Shown piece by piece: positions 1 through 5,226 of a stretch of 6,760 nucleotides of DNA; position 1 is the first letter of the stretch; the number at the start of each line of letters is the position of its first letter. The DNA comes from 13-2-20CM-68-14 sp036378475. GTDB lineage: Bacteria; Actinomycetota; Thermoleophilia; Gaiellales; Gaiellaceae. The notes under the pieces were generated by a model. The model did not search any database. It was not told where the DNA came from and saw only the letters and a program-made list of their open reading frames with translations. The position numbers and the translations under genes are program-made. Location: contig DASUWJ010000083.1 of the NCBI GenBank assembly GCA_036378475.1, forward strand, positions 1 through 6,760, given 5' to 3'.

Positions 1-126
1 TCGATCCGCACCTGGATCACCAACTGGAACGACAACCCGAGACCGTTCGTTTGGCACAAAACCGCAGACGAGATCCTCGACAGCCTCGCCAGCTACTGCC
101 AGCGAATCAACGACTCAGGTCACTAG
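1..126 (+). CDS. IS630-family transposase, C-terminal fragment
   Basis: Frame 1 is open from the window edge to a TAG at 124-126 and encodes 41 residues. They contain PRPFVWHKTADEIL and end in RINDSGH, which I recognise as the typical C-terminus of IS630/Tc1-mariner-like DDE transposases. The catalytic domain, start and left end of the element lie outside the window, so whether the full transposase is intact cannot be judged. The enzyme would cut and join the element at TA dinucleotides. The stop codon falls exactly where similarity to the next gene begins, so little or no non-coding IS sequence lies between them. The right terminal inverted repeat would then have to lie inside the last codons of the gene. 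It could also be a remnant left by a deletion. Confidence 0.85.
   Translation, partial: SIRTWITNWNDNPRPFVWHKTADEILDSLASYCQRINDSGH
1..126 (+). mobile_element. Right end of an IS630-like insertion sequence, junction at CTAG
   Basis: The transposase frame runs to CAC-TAG at 121-126. The bases CTAG at 123-126 match the preferred target reported for IS630, which inserts at TA within CTAG and duplicates the TA. Homology to SDR proteins starts at the same place: the codons CTA GGT CTG AAG GGC AAA read LGLKGK, the usual start of the Rossmann fold. The bases just before the TA (about 108-123) are the likely terminal inverted repeat, but the left end is needed to confirm this. The exact boundary is inferred to within a few bases. 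Confidence 0.65.
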
Positions 127-860
127 GTCTGAAGGGCAAAACGGCGATCGTCTGCGGCGCCTCCTCCGGGATGGGGCTCGCGAGCGCGGAGGCGCTCTCG
201 AACGAGGGTGCGAACGTGGCGATGTTCGCGCGGCGGCGCGAGCTTCTCGACCGCGAGGCGGAGCGGCTCGGGGCGCTTCCGGTTCGGGGCGACGTGACCA
301 ATCCGGCCGACCTGAAGCGGCTCGTCGACCGCACCCTCAAGGCCTTCGGCGGGATCGACATCCTCGTCAACAACAGCGGCGGCCCGCCTCGGGGGCCTGC
401 CGCCTCGCTCGCCGACGAGGACGTCGAGCGTGCGGTCGAGCTGCTCCTGCTCTCGGTCGTCCGTCTCACCCGTCTTTGCCTGCCGCAACTCGAACGGAGC
501 GGCCGGGGCCGGGTCATCAACATCGAATCGAGCTCTGTGCGTGAGCCGGTCGACAACCTCGCCCTCTCGAACGCCGTTCGACCGGGGGTGATCGGCTGGG
601 CGAAGACGATGGCCCGCGAGCTCGGGCCGCGCAAGATCACCGTCAACTCGATTGCGCCGGGCCGGATCGAGACGCCGCGACTCCAGGAGGTCTACGCGGA
701 GCGCTCGCGCGCGAGCGACATGGAGCAGATCCCTCTGCGCCGCTTCGGACAGCCGCAGGAGGTCGCAGACGTGATCTGCTTCCTGGCCTCCGACCGTGCG
801 AGCTACGTCACGGGGGCCGTGATCCCGGTCGACGGCGGACTCACGCGTTCTCTGCTGTAG
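51..860 (+). CDS. SDR-family oxidoreductase (FabG-like), 5' end replaced by IS630
   Basis: Probable NAD(P)-dependent cytosolic oxidoreductase with a Rossmann fold; the substrate is unknown. Numbering from TTG at 51: the cofactor loop GASSGMG is at 36-42, DVT at 81-83, NNSGG (usually NNAG) at 107-111, Ser160-162 at the catalytic serine, and the PG motif at 203-204. The usual YxxxK is SNAVR at 173-177, so the catalytic Tyr and Lys are Ser and Arg. This matches the divergent FabG-like subgroup that lacks a perfect catalytic tetrad. Residues 1-24 are rich in Arg, Gln and Pro and are simply the transposase DNA read in another frame. Family similarity begins at L25-G26. A native start of the type MDLGLKGK was probably removed by the insertion. 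The remaining candidate starts are TTG 51 and CTG 129, neither with a clear SD. The first in-frame ATG (M41) would break the cofactor loop, so the gene may be silent. Confidence 0.8.
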   Translation: MAQNRRRDPRQPRQLLPANQRLRSLGLKGKTAIVCGASSGMGLASAEALSNEGANVAMFARRRELLDREAERLGALPVRGDVTNPADLKRLVDRTLKAFGGIDILVNNSGGPPRGPAASLADEDVERAVELLLLSVVRLTRLCLPQLERSGRGRVINIESSSVREPVDNLALSNAVRPGVIGWAKTMARELGPRKITVNSIAPGRIETPRLQEVYAERSRASDMEQIPLRRFGQPQEVADVICFLASDRASYVTGAVIPVDGGLTRSLL

Positions 861-904
861 GTCCGGCCCCGAGGACCGTGCCCGGCCGGGTGCCTGTGCG
901 CCGG

Positions 905-910
905 TATGCT
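905..910 (+). promoter_or_regulatory. Candidate -10 box (TATGCT) for the PDZ-Lon protease gene
   Basis: TATGCT lies 9 nt before the ATG at 920, close enough for a leaderless or nearly leaderless mRNA. No good -35 is visible 16-18 nt upstream. If it is used, the GTG at 878 lies upstream of the transcript start and cannot be the translation start. Confidence 0.4.
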
Positions 911-919
911 CGAACGCCG

Positions 920-1954
920 ATGCGGTTCGTAACGCCCGGGCGGGCAGCCGGCGCGGTCTTCTCGCTCGTCGTCGTCGCGCTCGTCGTCCTCTACCTGATC
1001 CCCTCGAACGGGTACTACGTCTTCACCCCCGACCGGGCGCACGCGCTGGCGCCGCTCGTGACGGTGCCGGGACGGCATCCGCGCTCGAACCAGGGCGGCT
1101 TCTACTTCGTCGACGTGCGCTTCAGAAAGGCGCGGCTACTCGAGGAGTACCTGGGACGGCCACTCGCGAGCGGCTCGAGCCTGGTCAAGGCGCAAGACGT
1201 GCTCGGGACCGGAATCAGCGAGGAGCAGCAGCGGCGGATCGACCTGATCCAGATGGCCCAGTCGCAGAAGATCGCGGCCGCGCTCGCGCTCAACCGGCTC
1301 GGCTACCACGTCCGCGTCCGGCTACCTGCGATCGTGATCCAGGCGGTCGAGCCGCAGGCGCCTGCCCACCGCCTACTGCGCTCGGGCGACCAGATCCTGG
1401 CGGTCGACGGCGTCGCGGTGCACAGCTTCGGCACGCTGCACGCGCTCGTCTCCGCGCTGCGCCCCGGCCAGTTGCTGCGGATCCGCTACCGCCGGGGAGG
1501 CCGGGTCGAAACGGCATCGGTGCGGACGATCCCCGACCCGGCGAACAAGCAGACGGCCATCGTCGGGATCCTCGTCGAGGAGAAGGGCGGCTCGATCGGC
1601 AGGCTGCCGGTCAAGGTCAAGATCGACACGGCGGGCGTCGGCGGTCCCTCGGCCGGACTCGCCTTCGCGCTCGACCTGATGGAGCAGTTCGGCCGTAATG
1701 TCGACCGCGGCTACAAGGTCGCGGCCACCGGCGAGCTCGGTTTCGACGGATCCGTGCTTCCGATCGGGGCGATCGAGCAAAAAACGATCGGCGCGCGCGA
1801 GGCGGGTGTGGACGTCTTCCTCGTCCCCGCTGGCGACAACGCCCGCGAGGCGCGGAGGTATGCGAACGGCCTTCGGATCATCCCTGTGCAGAGCTTTCCA
1901 CAAGCGTTGCACGCTTTGGCAACACTGCCTCCGAAGGCGGCCTCGCACGCCTGA
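920..1954 (+). CDS. Membrane-anchored PDZ and Lon-type (S16) serine protease, YlbL-like
   Basis: Predicted 344-residue protease with one N-terminal signal-anchor helix (about 9-28), so the body should lie outside the cytoplasmic membrane. A PDZ domain (about 136-204, with the core RSGDQILAVDG) would bind substrate C-termini. A Lon-type proteolytic domain follows (about 214-336). The Ser-Lys dyad is visible: Ser244 in GGPSAGL and Lys288 in IEQKTIGA. They are 44 residues apart, like Ser679 and Lys722 of E. coli Lon. There is no AAA+ ATPase, as expected for the YlbL family. I chose ATG 920 because it places the helix at the very N-terminus. An in-frame GTG at 878 would add 14 residues (total 358), and its GAGGA is only 2 nt away, too close for a good SD. 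The physiological substrate is unknown. The gene starts 59 nt after the SDR stop and has its own candidate promoter. Confidence 0.88.
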   Translation: MRFVTPGRAAGAVFSLVVVALVVLYLIPSNGYYVFTPDRAHALAPLVTVPGRHPRSNQGGFYFVDVRFRKARLLEEYLGRPLASGSSLVKAQDVLGTGISEEQQRRIDLIQMAQSQKIAAALALNRLGYHVRVRLPAIVIQAVEPQAPAHRLLRSGDQILAVDGVAVHSFGTLHALVSALRPGQLLRIRYRRGGRVETASVRTIPDPANKQTAIVGILVEEKGGSIGRLPVKVKIDTAGVGGPSAGLAFALDLMEQFGRNVDRGYKVAATGELGFDGSVLPIGAIEQKTIGAREAGVDVFLVPAGDNAREARRYANGLRIIPVQSFPQALHALATLPPKAASHA

Positions 1955-1973
1955 AAAGAGCCGCTTTGAAAGC

Positions 1974-1988
1974 CGCGCAAAGAGCGCG
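1974..1988 (+). other. Small GC hairpin after the PDZ-Lon protease gene
   Basis: A perfect 5-bp stem CGCGC/GCGCG encloses the loop AAAGA, 20 nt after the protease stop. A second, weaker GCTT/AAGC hairpin is at 1963-1972. No T-run follows, so this is not a standard intrinsic terminator. It may still mark the 3' end of the upstream transcript. Confidence 0.25.
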
Positions 1989-2007
1989 AAGTCTGAAAAT
2001 CGAGCGC

Positions 2008-2035
2008 TTGATCTAGACGGGCACGGCTCTATAGT
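2008..2035 (+). promoter_or_regulatory. Sigma-70-like promoter of the four-Cys small protein gene
   Basis: TTGATC (2008-2013, 4 of 6 to TTGACA) and TATAGT (2030-2035, 5 of 6 to TATAAT) are separated by 16 nt. This is the best-formed housekeeping promoter in the window. The start of transcription should be near 2042, giving a leader of about 37 nt that carries an SD. The region (1989-2040) is visibly more AT-rich than its surroundings. Confidence 0.6.
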
Positions 2036-2068
2036 CCACCCTCGTCGGGCATCTGCGGGCACCAAAGC

Positions 2069-2074
2069 AAGGAG
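2069..2074 (+). promoter_or_regulatory. Shine-Dalgarno site AAGGAG
   Basis: AAGGAG is followed by 4 nt (AACG) and the ATG at 2079. It fixes that ATG as the start, although the frame is open much further upstream within the protease gene. It is the strongest ribosome-binding site seen here. Confidence 0.75.
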
Positions 2075-2078
2075 AACG

Positions 2079-2264
2079 ATGAGCAAGGCGAGTAAAGCAA
2101 CCTGCGATGACTGCTACTTCCGCCGCGCGGGCCTTTGCGCGCTCTCGCCCGAGGTGCCGTGCCCGACCTTTCGCGCCGACAGCCGAGGCTCGCTGATGCC
2201 ACCGCGCCAGCCTCAGCTCGTACCGCGCCCGCTGGGCGAGATCGCGGCGCGGCAGGCAGCCTAG
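2079..2264 (+). CDS. Small four-cysteine protein, function unknown
   Basis: A 61-residue soluble protein with no signal peptide or membrane helix. Four cysteines sit at 9, 12, 20 and 28 (C-x2-C-x7-C-x7-C), in the segment from CDDCYF to PCPTFR. This could bind zinc or an iron-sulfur cluster. The second half is rich in Pro and Arg (MPPRQPQLVPRPL at 40-52) and probably disordered. It resembles, from memory, short uncharacterised actinobacterial proteins with a CxxCYF...GLCAL...PCPTFR core, but I cannot name a family. The start is well supported by the SD, and the gene has its own sigma-70-like promoter. LapA-like follows 10 nt after the stop, so the two may be cotranscribed. The metal-binding role is inferred from cysteine spacing only. 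Confidence 0.8.
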   Translation: MSKASKATCDDCYFRRAGLCALSPEVPCPTFRADSRGSLMPPRQPQLVPRPLGEIAARQAA

Positions 2265-2267
2265 ACT
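2262..2267 (+). promoter_or_regulatory. Candidate -10 box (TAGACT) for the LapA-like gene
   Basis: TAGACT is followed by 7 nt and the ATG at 2275, a spacing expected for leaderless transcripts. Its first three bases are also the TAG stop codon of the preceding gene, so the match may be coincidence. No -35 is evident. The alternative is readthrough from the promoter at 2008-2035. Confidence 0.35.
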
Positions 2268-2274
2268 GCCCGGA

Positions 2275-2532
2275 ATGCGGCGGCTACGCGGGCTGAATGA
2301 GGAGCAGCTTCGCGAGTGGCAACCGCGCTTCTGGGCGAAGCTGATCGGCCTACTCGCAATCGCGGTCTACGTCATCGCGTTCGTGCTCGAGAACCGAAGG
2401 ACGGTGCACCTGCATTTCGTCCTCTTTACGGCCAGGGTCTCTCAGATCTGGCTGATCCTGCTCAGCGTCGGGATCGGTCTGCTCGGGGGGGCGCTCCTAT
2501 CGCAGCTATACCGCCGCCGCCGCCGGCACTAG
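2275..2532 (+). CDS. LapA-domain (DUF1049) inner-membrane protein
   Basis: An 85-residue protein with two membrane helices (about 20-40 and 56-78) and the DUF1049/LapA pattern between them: FVLENRRTVHLHFVLFTARVS followed by a Gly-rich second helix. The C-terminus is a basic tail YRRRRRH, which by the positive-inside rule should be cytoplasmic, as should the charged N-terminus. LapA assists lipopolysaccharide assembly in E. coli. In actinobacteria, which lack LPS, the role of these short relatives is not known, so the name refers to the domain only. ATG 2275 is the only start that gives a normal family length. No clear SD precedes it. The last 27 bases overlap the 3' end of the aminotransferase gene on the other strand. 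Confidence 0.8.
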   Translation: MRRLRGLNEEQLREWQPRFWAKLIGLLAIAVYVIAFVLENRRTVHLHFVLFTARVSQIWLILLSVGIGLLGGALLSQLYRRRRRH

Positions 2533-3600
2533 CCCGGCCAGCCGCGTGATCCCCCGGTCGATCTCGGCCGGGGAGACGAAGCTGTAGGCCAGTCGCGCGG
2601 ATCGCTCGCCGCCGCCGCCGGGCACGAAGAAGTCGGCACCCTTGACGAAGCTGACGCCGGCCGCCAGAGCCGACTCGAGCAGGTCGGCCGCCTCGAGCGG
2701 CAGCTCGAGCCAGAGGAAGTAGCCGCCCTCGGGCCGGCTCCAGCGCGCCTCGGCCGCGAACTCGCGCTCGAGCGCGGCCAGCATCGCGTCGCGGCGCTGA
2801 GCAAGCAGCGCGCGGACACGCTCGAGGTTCGGCTCGAGTCCTCCGCGCCGCACGAACTCCCAGACCGTCGCCTGGGCGAGGAACCCGGGCGCGATGTAGG
2901 TCGACACCGCGAGCGCCTCGATCGCCCCGGCGAGCCGCTCGGGGAGGATCAGGTAGCCGACCCGGACGCCGGGCGCGACCGTCTTCGAGAACGATGACGA
3001 GTACGCGACGTGCTCGCCACCCTCCAGCTCGAAGAGCGTCGGCAGCGGTTCGCCCTCGAACCGCACGAGGCCGTAGGGGTCGTCCTCGAGTACGACGAGC
3101 TCGTGTGCGGAGGCGAGCTCGACGAGCCGCCGTCGCCGCTCCAGGTCAAGCGTCCGCCCGCTCGGGTTCTGGAAGGTTGGAATCGTGTACAGGAAGGCGG
3201 GCCGCTCGCCGGCCGCCAGGGTCCGCTCGAGCGCGTCGAGATCGAGTCCCTCCTCGTCCTGGGGCACCGCGACGACCTCCGCCCCCAGGCCGGCGAGGAT
3301 CTTGAGCGGCCGGTCGTAGGTCGGTGCTTCGACGATGATCCGCCGCGTTCCGCCGCCGAGGAGATGGGTGGCGAGCAAGACGAATCCCTGGAGCGAGCCG
3401 TTCGTCACAAGCACACGGGCCGGCTCGACGCCGTGACGCTCGGCGAGCCAGCTCCGAAGCGGCGCGTAGCCGCCACCGCTGCCGTAGGAGAGCGCGGCGG
3501 CGCCGTCGTGCTCGAGCGCGACGCGCGCGCAGTCGGCGAGCTCCTCGATCGGCAGGCACGCGGGCGCCGGAACTCCGCGCGCGAACGAGATCGTCTCCAC
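2506..3600 (-). CDS. PLP-dependent class I/II aminotransferase (MocR/LysN-like, no HTH)
   Basis: A 364-residue fold-type I aminotransferase, a cytosolic enzyme that transfers amino groups from an amino acid to a 2-oxo acid. Visible landmarks: SYGSGGGYAPLR (38-49), TNGSLQG (66-72), substrate/PLP-site NPSG (145-148), EDDPYG (172-177), the PLP lysine K206 in SSSFSKTVAPGVRVGY, EGGYFLW near the C-terminus, and RSARLAYSF carrying the likely carboxylate-binding Arg. The set is complete, so the enzyme should be active. It resembles the 2-aminoadipate (LysN) and MocR catalytic domains but has no N-terminal GntR helix-turn-helix, and the substrate cannot be assigned. The frame is open to 3723, but those 41 extra residues are Arg-rich and would overlap the end of sucD. 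I chose GTG 3600 because METISFARGVP is where family proteins begin and a TACACT box lies 6 nt before it. Confidence 0.9.
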   Translation of the reverse strand: METISFARGVPAPACLPIEELADCARVALEHDGAAALSYGSGGGYAPLRSWLAERHGVEPARVLVTNGSLQGFVLLATHLLGGGTRRIIVEAPTYDRPLKILAGLGAEVVAVPQDEEGLDLDALERTLAAGERPAFLYTIPTFQNPSGRTLDLERRRRLVELASAHELVVLEDDPYGLVRFEGEPLPTLFELEGGEHVAYSSSFSKTVAPGVRVGYLILPERLAGAIEALAVSTYIAPGFLAQATVWEFVRRGGLEPNLERVRALLAQRRDAMLAALEREFAAEARWSRPEGGYFLWLELPLEAADLLESALAAGVSFVKGADFFVPGGGGERSARLAYSFVSPAEIDRGITRLAGLVPAAAAV

Positions 3601-3606
3601 TCCGCG

Positions 3607-3612
3607 AGTGTA
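3607..3612 (-). promoter_or_regulatory. Candidate -10 box (TACACT) for the aminotransferase, leaderless
   Basis: On the minus strand TACACT ends 6 nt before the GTG at 3600, the exact spacing that would make G3600 the first transcribed base. No SD is present between box and start, which fits a leaderless mRNA. The -35 region shows no consensus. Confidence 0.45.
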
Positions 3613-3647
3613 GGATTCGGCCCGGCGGGCATTCGCGGGCGGGAAGC

Positions 3648-3688
3648 CCGAGCGTCGCGCTCGCGACCGCGCTCGGACTCGCGCTCGG
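3648..3688 (-). terminator. GC-rich hairpin immediately after sucD
   Basis: CCGAGCG (3648-3654 on +) is the exact reverse complement of CGCTCGG at 3682-3688, and also of a second copy at 3670-3676. On the transcribed strand the structure begins on the base after the sucD stop codon. Two alternative 7-bp stems are therefore possible, and the enclosed bases are almost all G and C. There is no U-run, so it is either a non-canonical terminator or an RNA-stabilising 3' end for the suc operon. Confidence 0.35.
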
Positions 3689-4570
3689 CTAGGCGCGAGC
3701 GCCAGTTGCGACCTCGGCGGCAAACTCAGCCGCCTCGGTCGGGGTCGTCCCGACGCGGACGCCCTGGGCCTCGAGCGCCCGCTTTTTGCCCTCGGCGGTG
3801 CCCGCTGTGCCCGAGATGATCGCTCCCGCGTGGCCCATCGTCTTGCCGGGTGGGGCCGAGAAGCCTGCGATGTAGCCGACCACCGGCTTCGTCATCTCGG
3901 CGCCGATGAACTCGGCCGCCTTCTCCTCCTCCGCACCGCCGATCTCACCGACCAGAACGACCACCTCGGTCTCCTCGTCGGCCTCGAAGCGGCGCAGGAT
4001 GTCGATGAACGACGAGCCCACGACGGGATCGCCGCCGATGCCGACGATCGTCGAGTTGCCGAGGCCGAGCTGCGTCAGCTCGTGACCGATCTGGTAGGTC
4101 AGCGTGCCGGAGCGCGAGACGAGCCCGATCGGCCCCTCACGAAAGATCTCGGCCGGGATGATCCCCACGTTCGCCTTGCCCGGCGAGAGGGCGCCGGGGC
4201 AGTTCGGGCCGAGCATCGTGATTCCGCGTGGCCTGACGTAGTTGTAGATCCGCAGCATCTCGTGCGCCGGCAGGCCTTCCGCGATGCAGATCACGGTGCC
4301 GATCCCGGCGTCCACGCCTTCGTAGATCGCATCGGCCGCGAACCGGGCCGGGACGAAGACCATGGAAGTGTTCGCGTCCGTCTCTCGCACGGCCTCCGAG
4401 ACCGTGTCGAAGACGGGGATCCCGTCCAGGTCCTGGCCGCCCTTGCCGGGCGTGACACCCGCGACCACGTTCGTGCCGTAGTCGCGGTTTCGCAGCGTGT
4501 GAAACGAGCCCTCGCGCCCGGTCGCCCCCTGCACGACGAGCCGCGTGTCCTTGTCGACGACGATCGCCAT
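3689..4570 (-). CDS. sucD: Succinyl-CoA ligase (ADP-forming), alpha subunit
   Basis: The 293-residue alpha subunit (E. coli SucD has 289) of succinyl-CoA synthetase, which with SucC interconverts succinyl-CoA and succinate plus CoA with nucleotide triphosphate formation in the TCA cycle. The CoA-binding Rossmann domain carries GATGREG (15-21). GPNCPG (121-126) and the ligase domain with GEIGG (208-212) follow. The phosphorylated histidine is His247 in KTMGHAGAI, equivalent to His246 of E. coli. All key residues are present. The start ATG overlaps the methyltransferase stop by one base (TGATG). It has no good SD of its own, so translation probably depends on coupling to the upstream gene. It is the last gene of the operon. 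Confidence 0.97.
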   Translation of the reverse strand: MAIVVDKDTRLVVQGATGREGSFHTLRNRDYGTNVVAGVTPGKGGQDLDGIPVFDTVSEAVRETDANTSMVFVPARFAADAIYEGVDAGIGTVICIAEGLPAHEMLRIYNYVRPRGITMLGPNCPGALSPGKANVGIIPAEIFREGPIGLVSRSGTLTYQIGHELTQLGLGNSTIVGIGGDPVVGSSFIDILRRFEADEETEVVVLVGEIGGAEEEKAAEFIGAEMTKPVVGYIAGFSAPPGKTMGHAGAIISGTAGTAEGKKRALEAQGVRVGTTPTEAAEFAAEVATGARA

Positions 4571-5226
4571 CAGCGCTGCGATTTCCGTGCCTTGAGCACG
4601 AGCTTGACGTCGGTCCAGGCAAGGCCGTCCGCGGTCATCCGGTCGGCGAGGAGCTCCCTCACGCGCTCCGCCTCCTCGCCCTCGCAGCCGGTACGGGCGA
4701 GCCACTCCGCGAGCGGGTGCTCCTTCTCGAACAGCTGGCGCTGCTCGAGCTCGAGCCCCGCAGCGGTCAGCACCTCGACCCACTCCTCCTCGGTGTAGTT
4801 GCGGACGTGCGTCGGGTCGCGCAGGCGCTCGGCCCGCTCGTGGCGCTCACTCGAGTAGAGCGTGTCCTCGATCACGACCACGTCGTTCGAAACGCGCTCC
4901 ATCGCCCGCACCGCCCTCGGGAGATCGGCGAAGTGGTGCGGCGCGATCCGGGAGACCACGCAGTCGAACGAGCCGTCGGCGAAGGGCAGCTCCTCGGCGC
5001 GCGAGAGGACGTCGGGCCGCATTCCCGGGGCGGAGTCGCTGGTCACGACCTGGCAGCCAAGCTCGCGCAGCCGCCGGGCCACGTGGCCGCCGCCGGTCGC
5101 GACGTCGAGCACCTTGCGGCCGGGCCCGGGAGCACACCACTCGACGACGAGGTCGAGGTCCGCACCTTCGGCATGCGTCCGCGAGTTGCGGTAGGCCTCC
5201 GCGCGCTCGTCCCAGAGCTGGCTCAC
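4570..5226 (-). CDS. Class I SAM-dependent methyltransferase between sucC and sucD
   Basis: A 218-residue, probably cytosolic methyltransferase; the methyl acceptor is unknown. Motif I, which binds S-adenosylmethionine, is VLDVATGGGHVA (39-50). An acidic motif II region follows (VVTSDSAPGM, 60-69), then EELPFADGSFDCVVSR (78-93) and PHHFADLPRA (96-105). The C-terminal part (RLRDPTHVRNYTEEEW, 134-149) matches, from memory, small UbiE/YcgJ-type methyltransferases. The usual LRPGG turn after motif III is replaced by a short RVSNDVVVIED (111-121). The start GTG 5226 overlaps the sucC stop as GTGA, with GGAG 5 nt upstream (5232-5235). The stop overlaps the sucD start as TGATG. It must therefore be expressed with the ligase. 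Whether it acts on the ligase, a CoA-linked metabolite or something unrelated cannot be told. Confidence 0.9.
   Translation of the reverse strand: MSQLWDERAEAYRNSRTHAEGADLDLVVEWCAPGPGRKVLDVATGGGHVARRLRELGCQVVTSDSAPGMRPDVLSRAEELPFADGSFDCVVSRIAPHHFADLPRAVRAMERVSNDVVVIEDTLYSSERHERAERLRDPTHVRNYTEEEWVEVLTAAGLELEQRQLFEKEHPLAEWLARTGCEGEEAERVRELLADRMTADGLAWTDVKLVLKARKSQR

Noticed and set aside
878..919. GTG start 14 residues upstream for the PDZ-Lon protease
   Set aside because: The GAGGA is only 2 nt before the GTG, the extra residues are basic filler before the signal anchor, and the candidate -10 box lies inside. It is kept as an alternative only.
961..992. GTC/CTC triplet run that looks like a tandem repeat
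   Set aside because: It codes for the Val/Leu-rich membrane helix of the protease, so codon bias explains it.
1955..2007. Rho-independent terminator after the protease gene
   Set aside because: Hairpins are short and no T-run follows on either strand. Listed only as a weak hairpin.
3601..3723. 41-residue N-terminal extension of the aminotransferase
   Set aside because: It would overlap the sucD 3' end and read through the hairpin. Its Arg/Ser/Ala content is atypical, and the family begins at METISF.
3010..3819. 269-residue open frame on + over the aminotransferase gene
   Set aside because: It is antisense to a complete, motif-bearing aminotransferase, has an Arg-rich composition, and no recognisable domain. 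It is a high-GC shadow frame.
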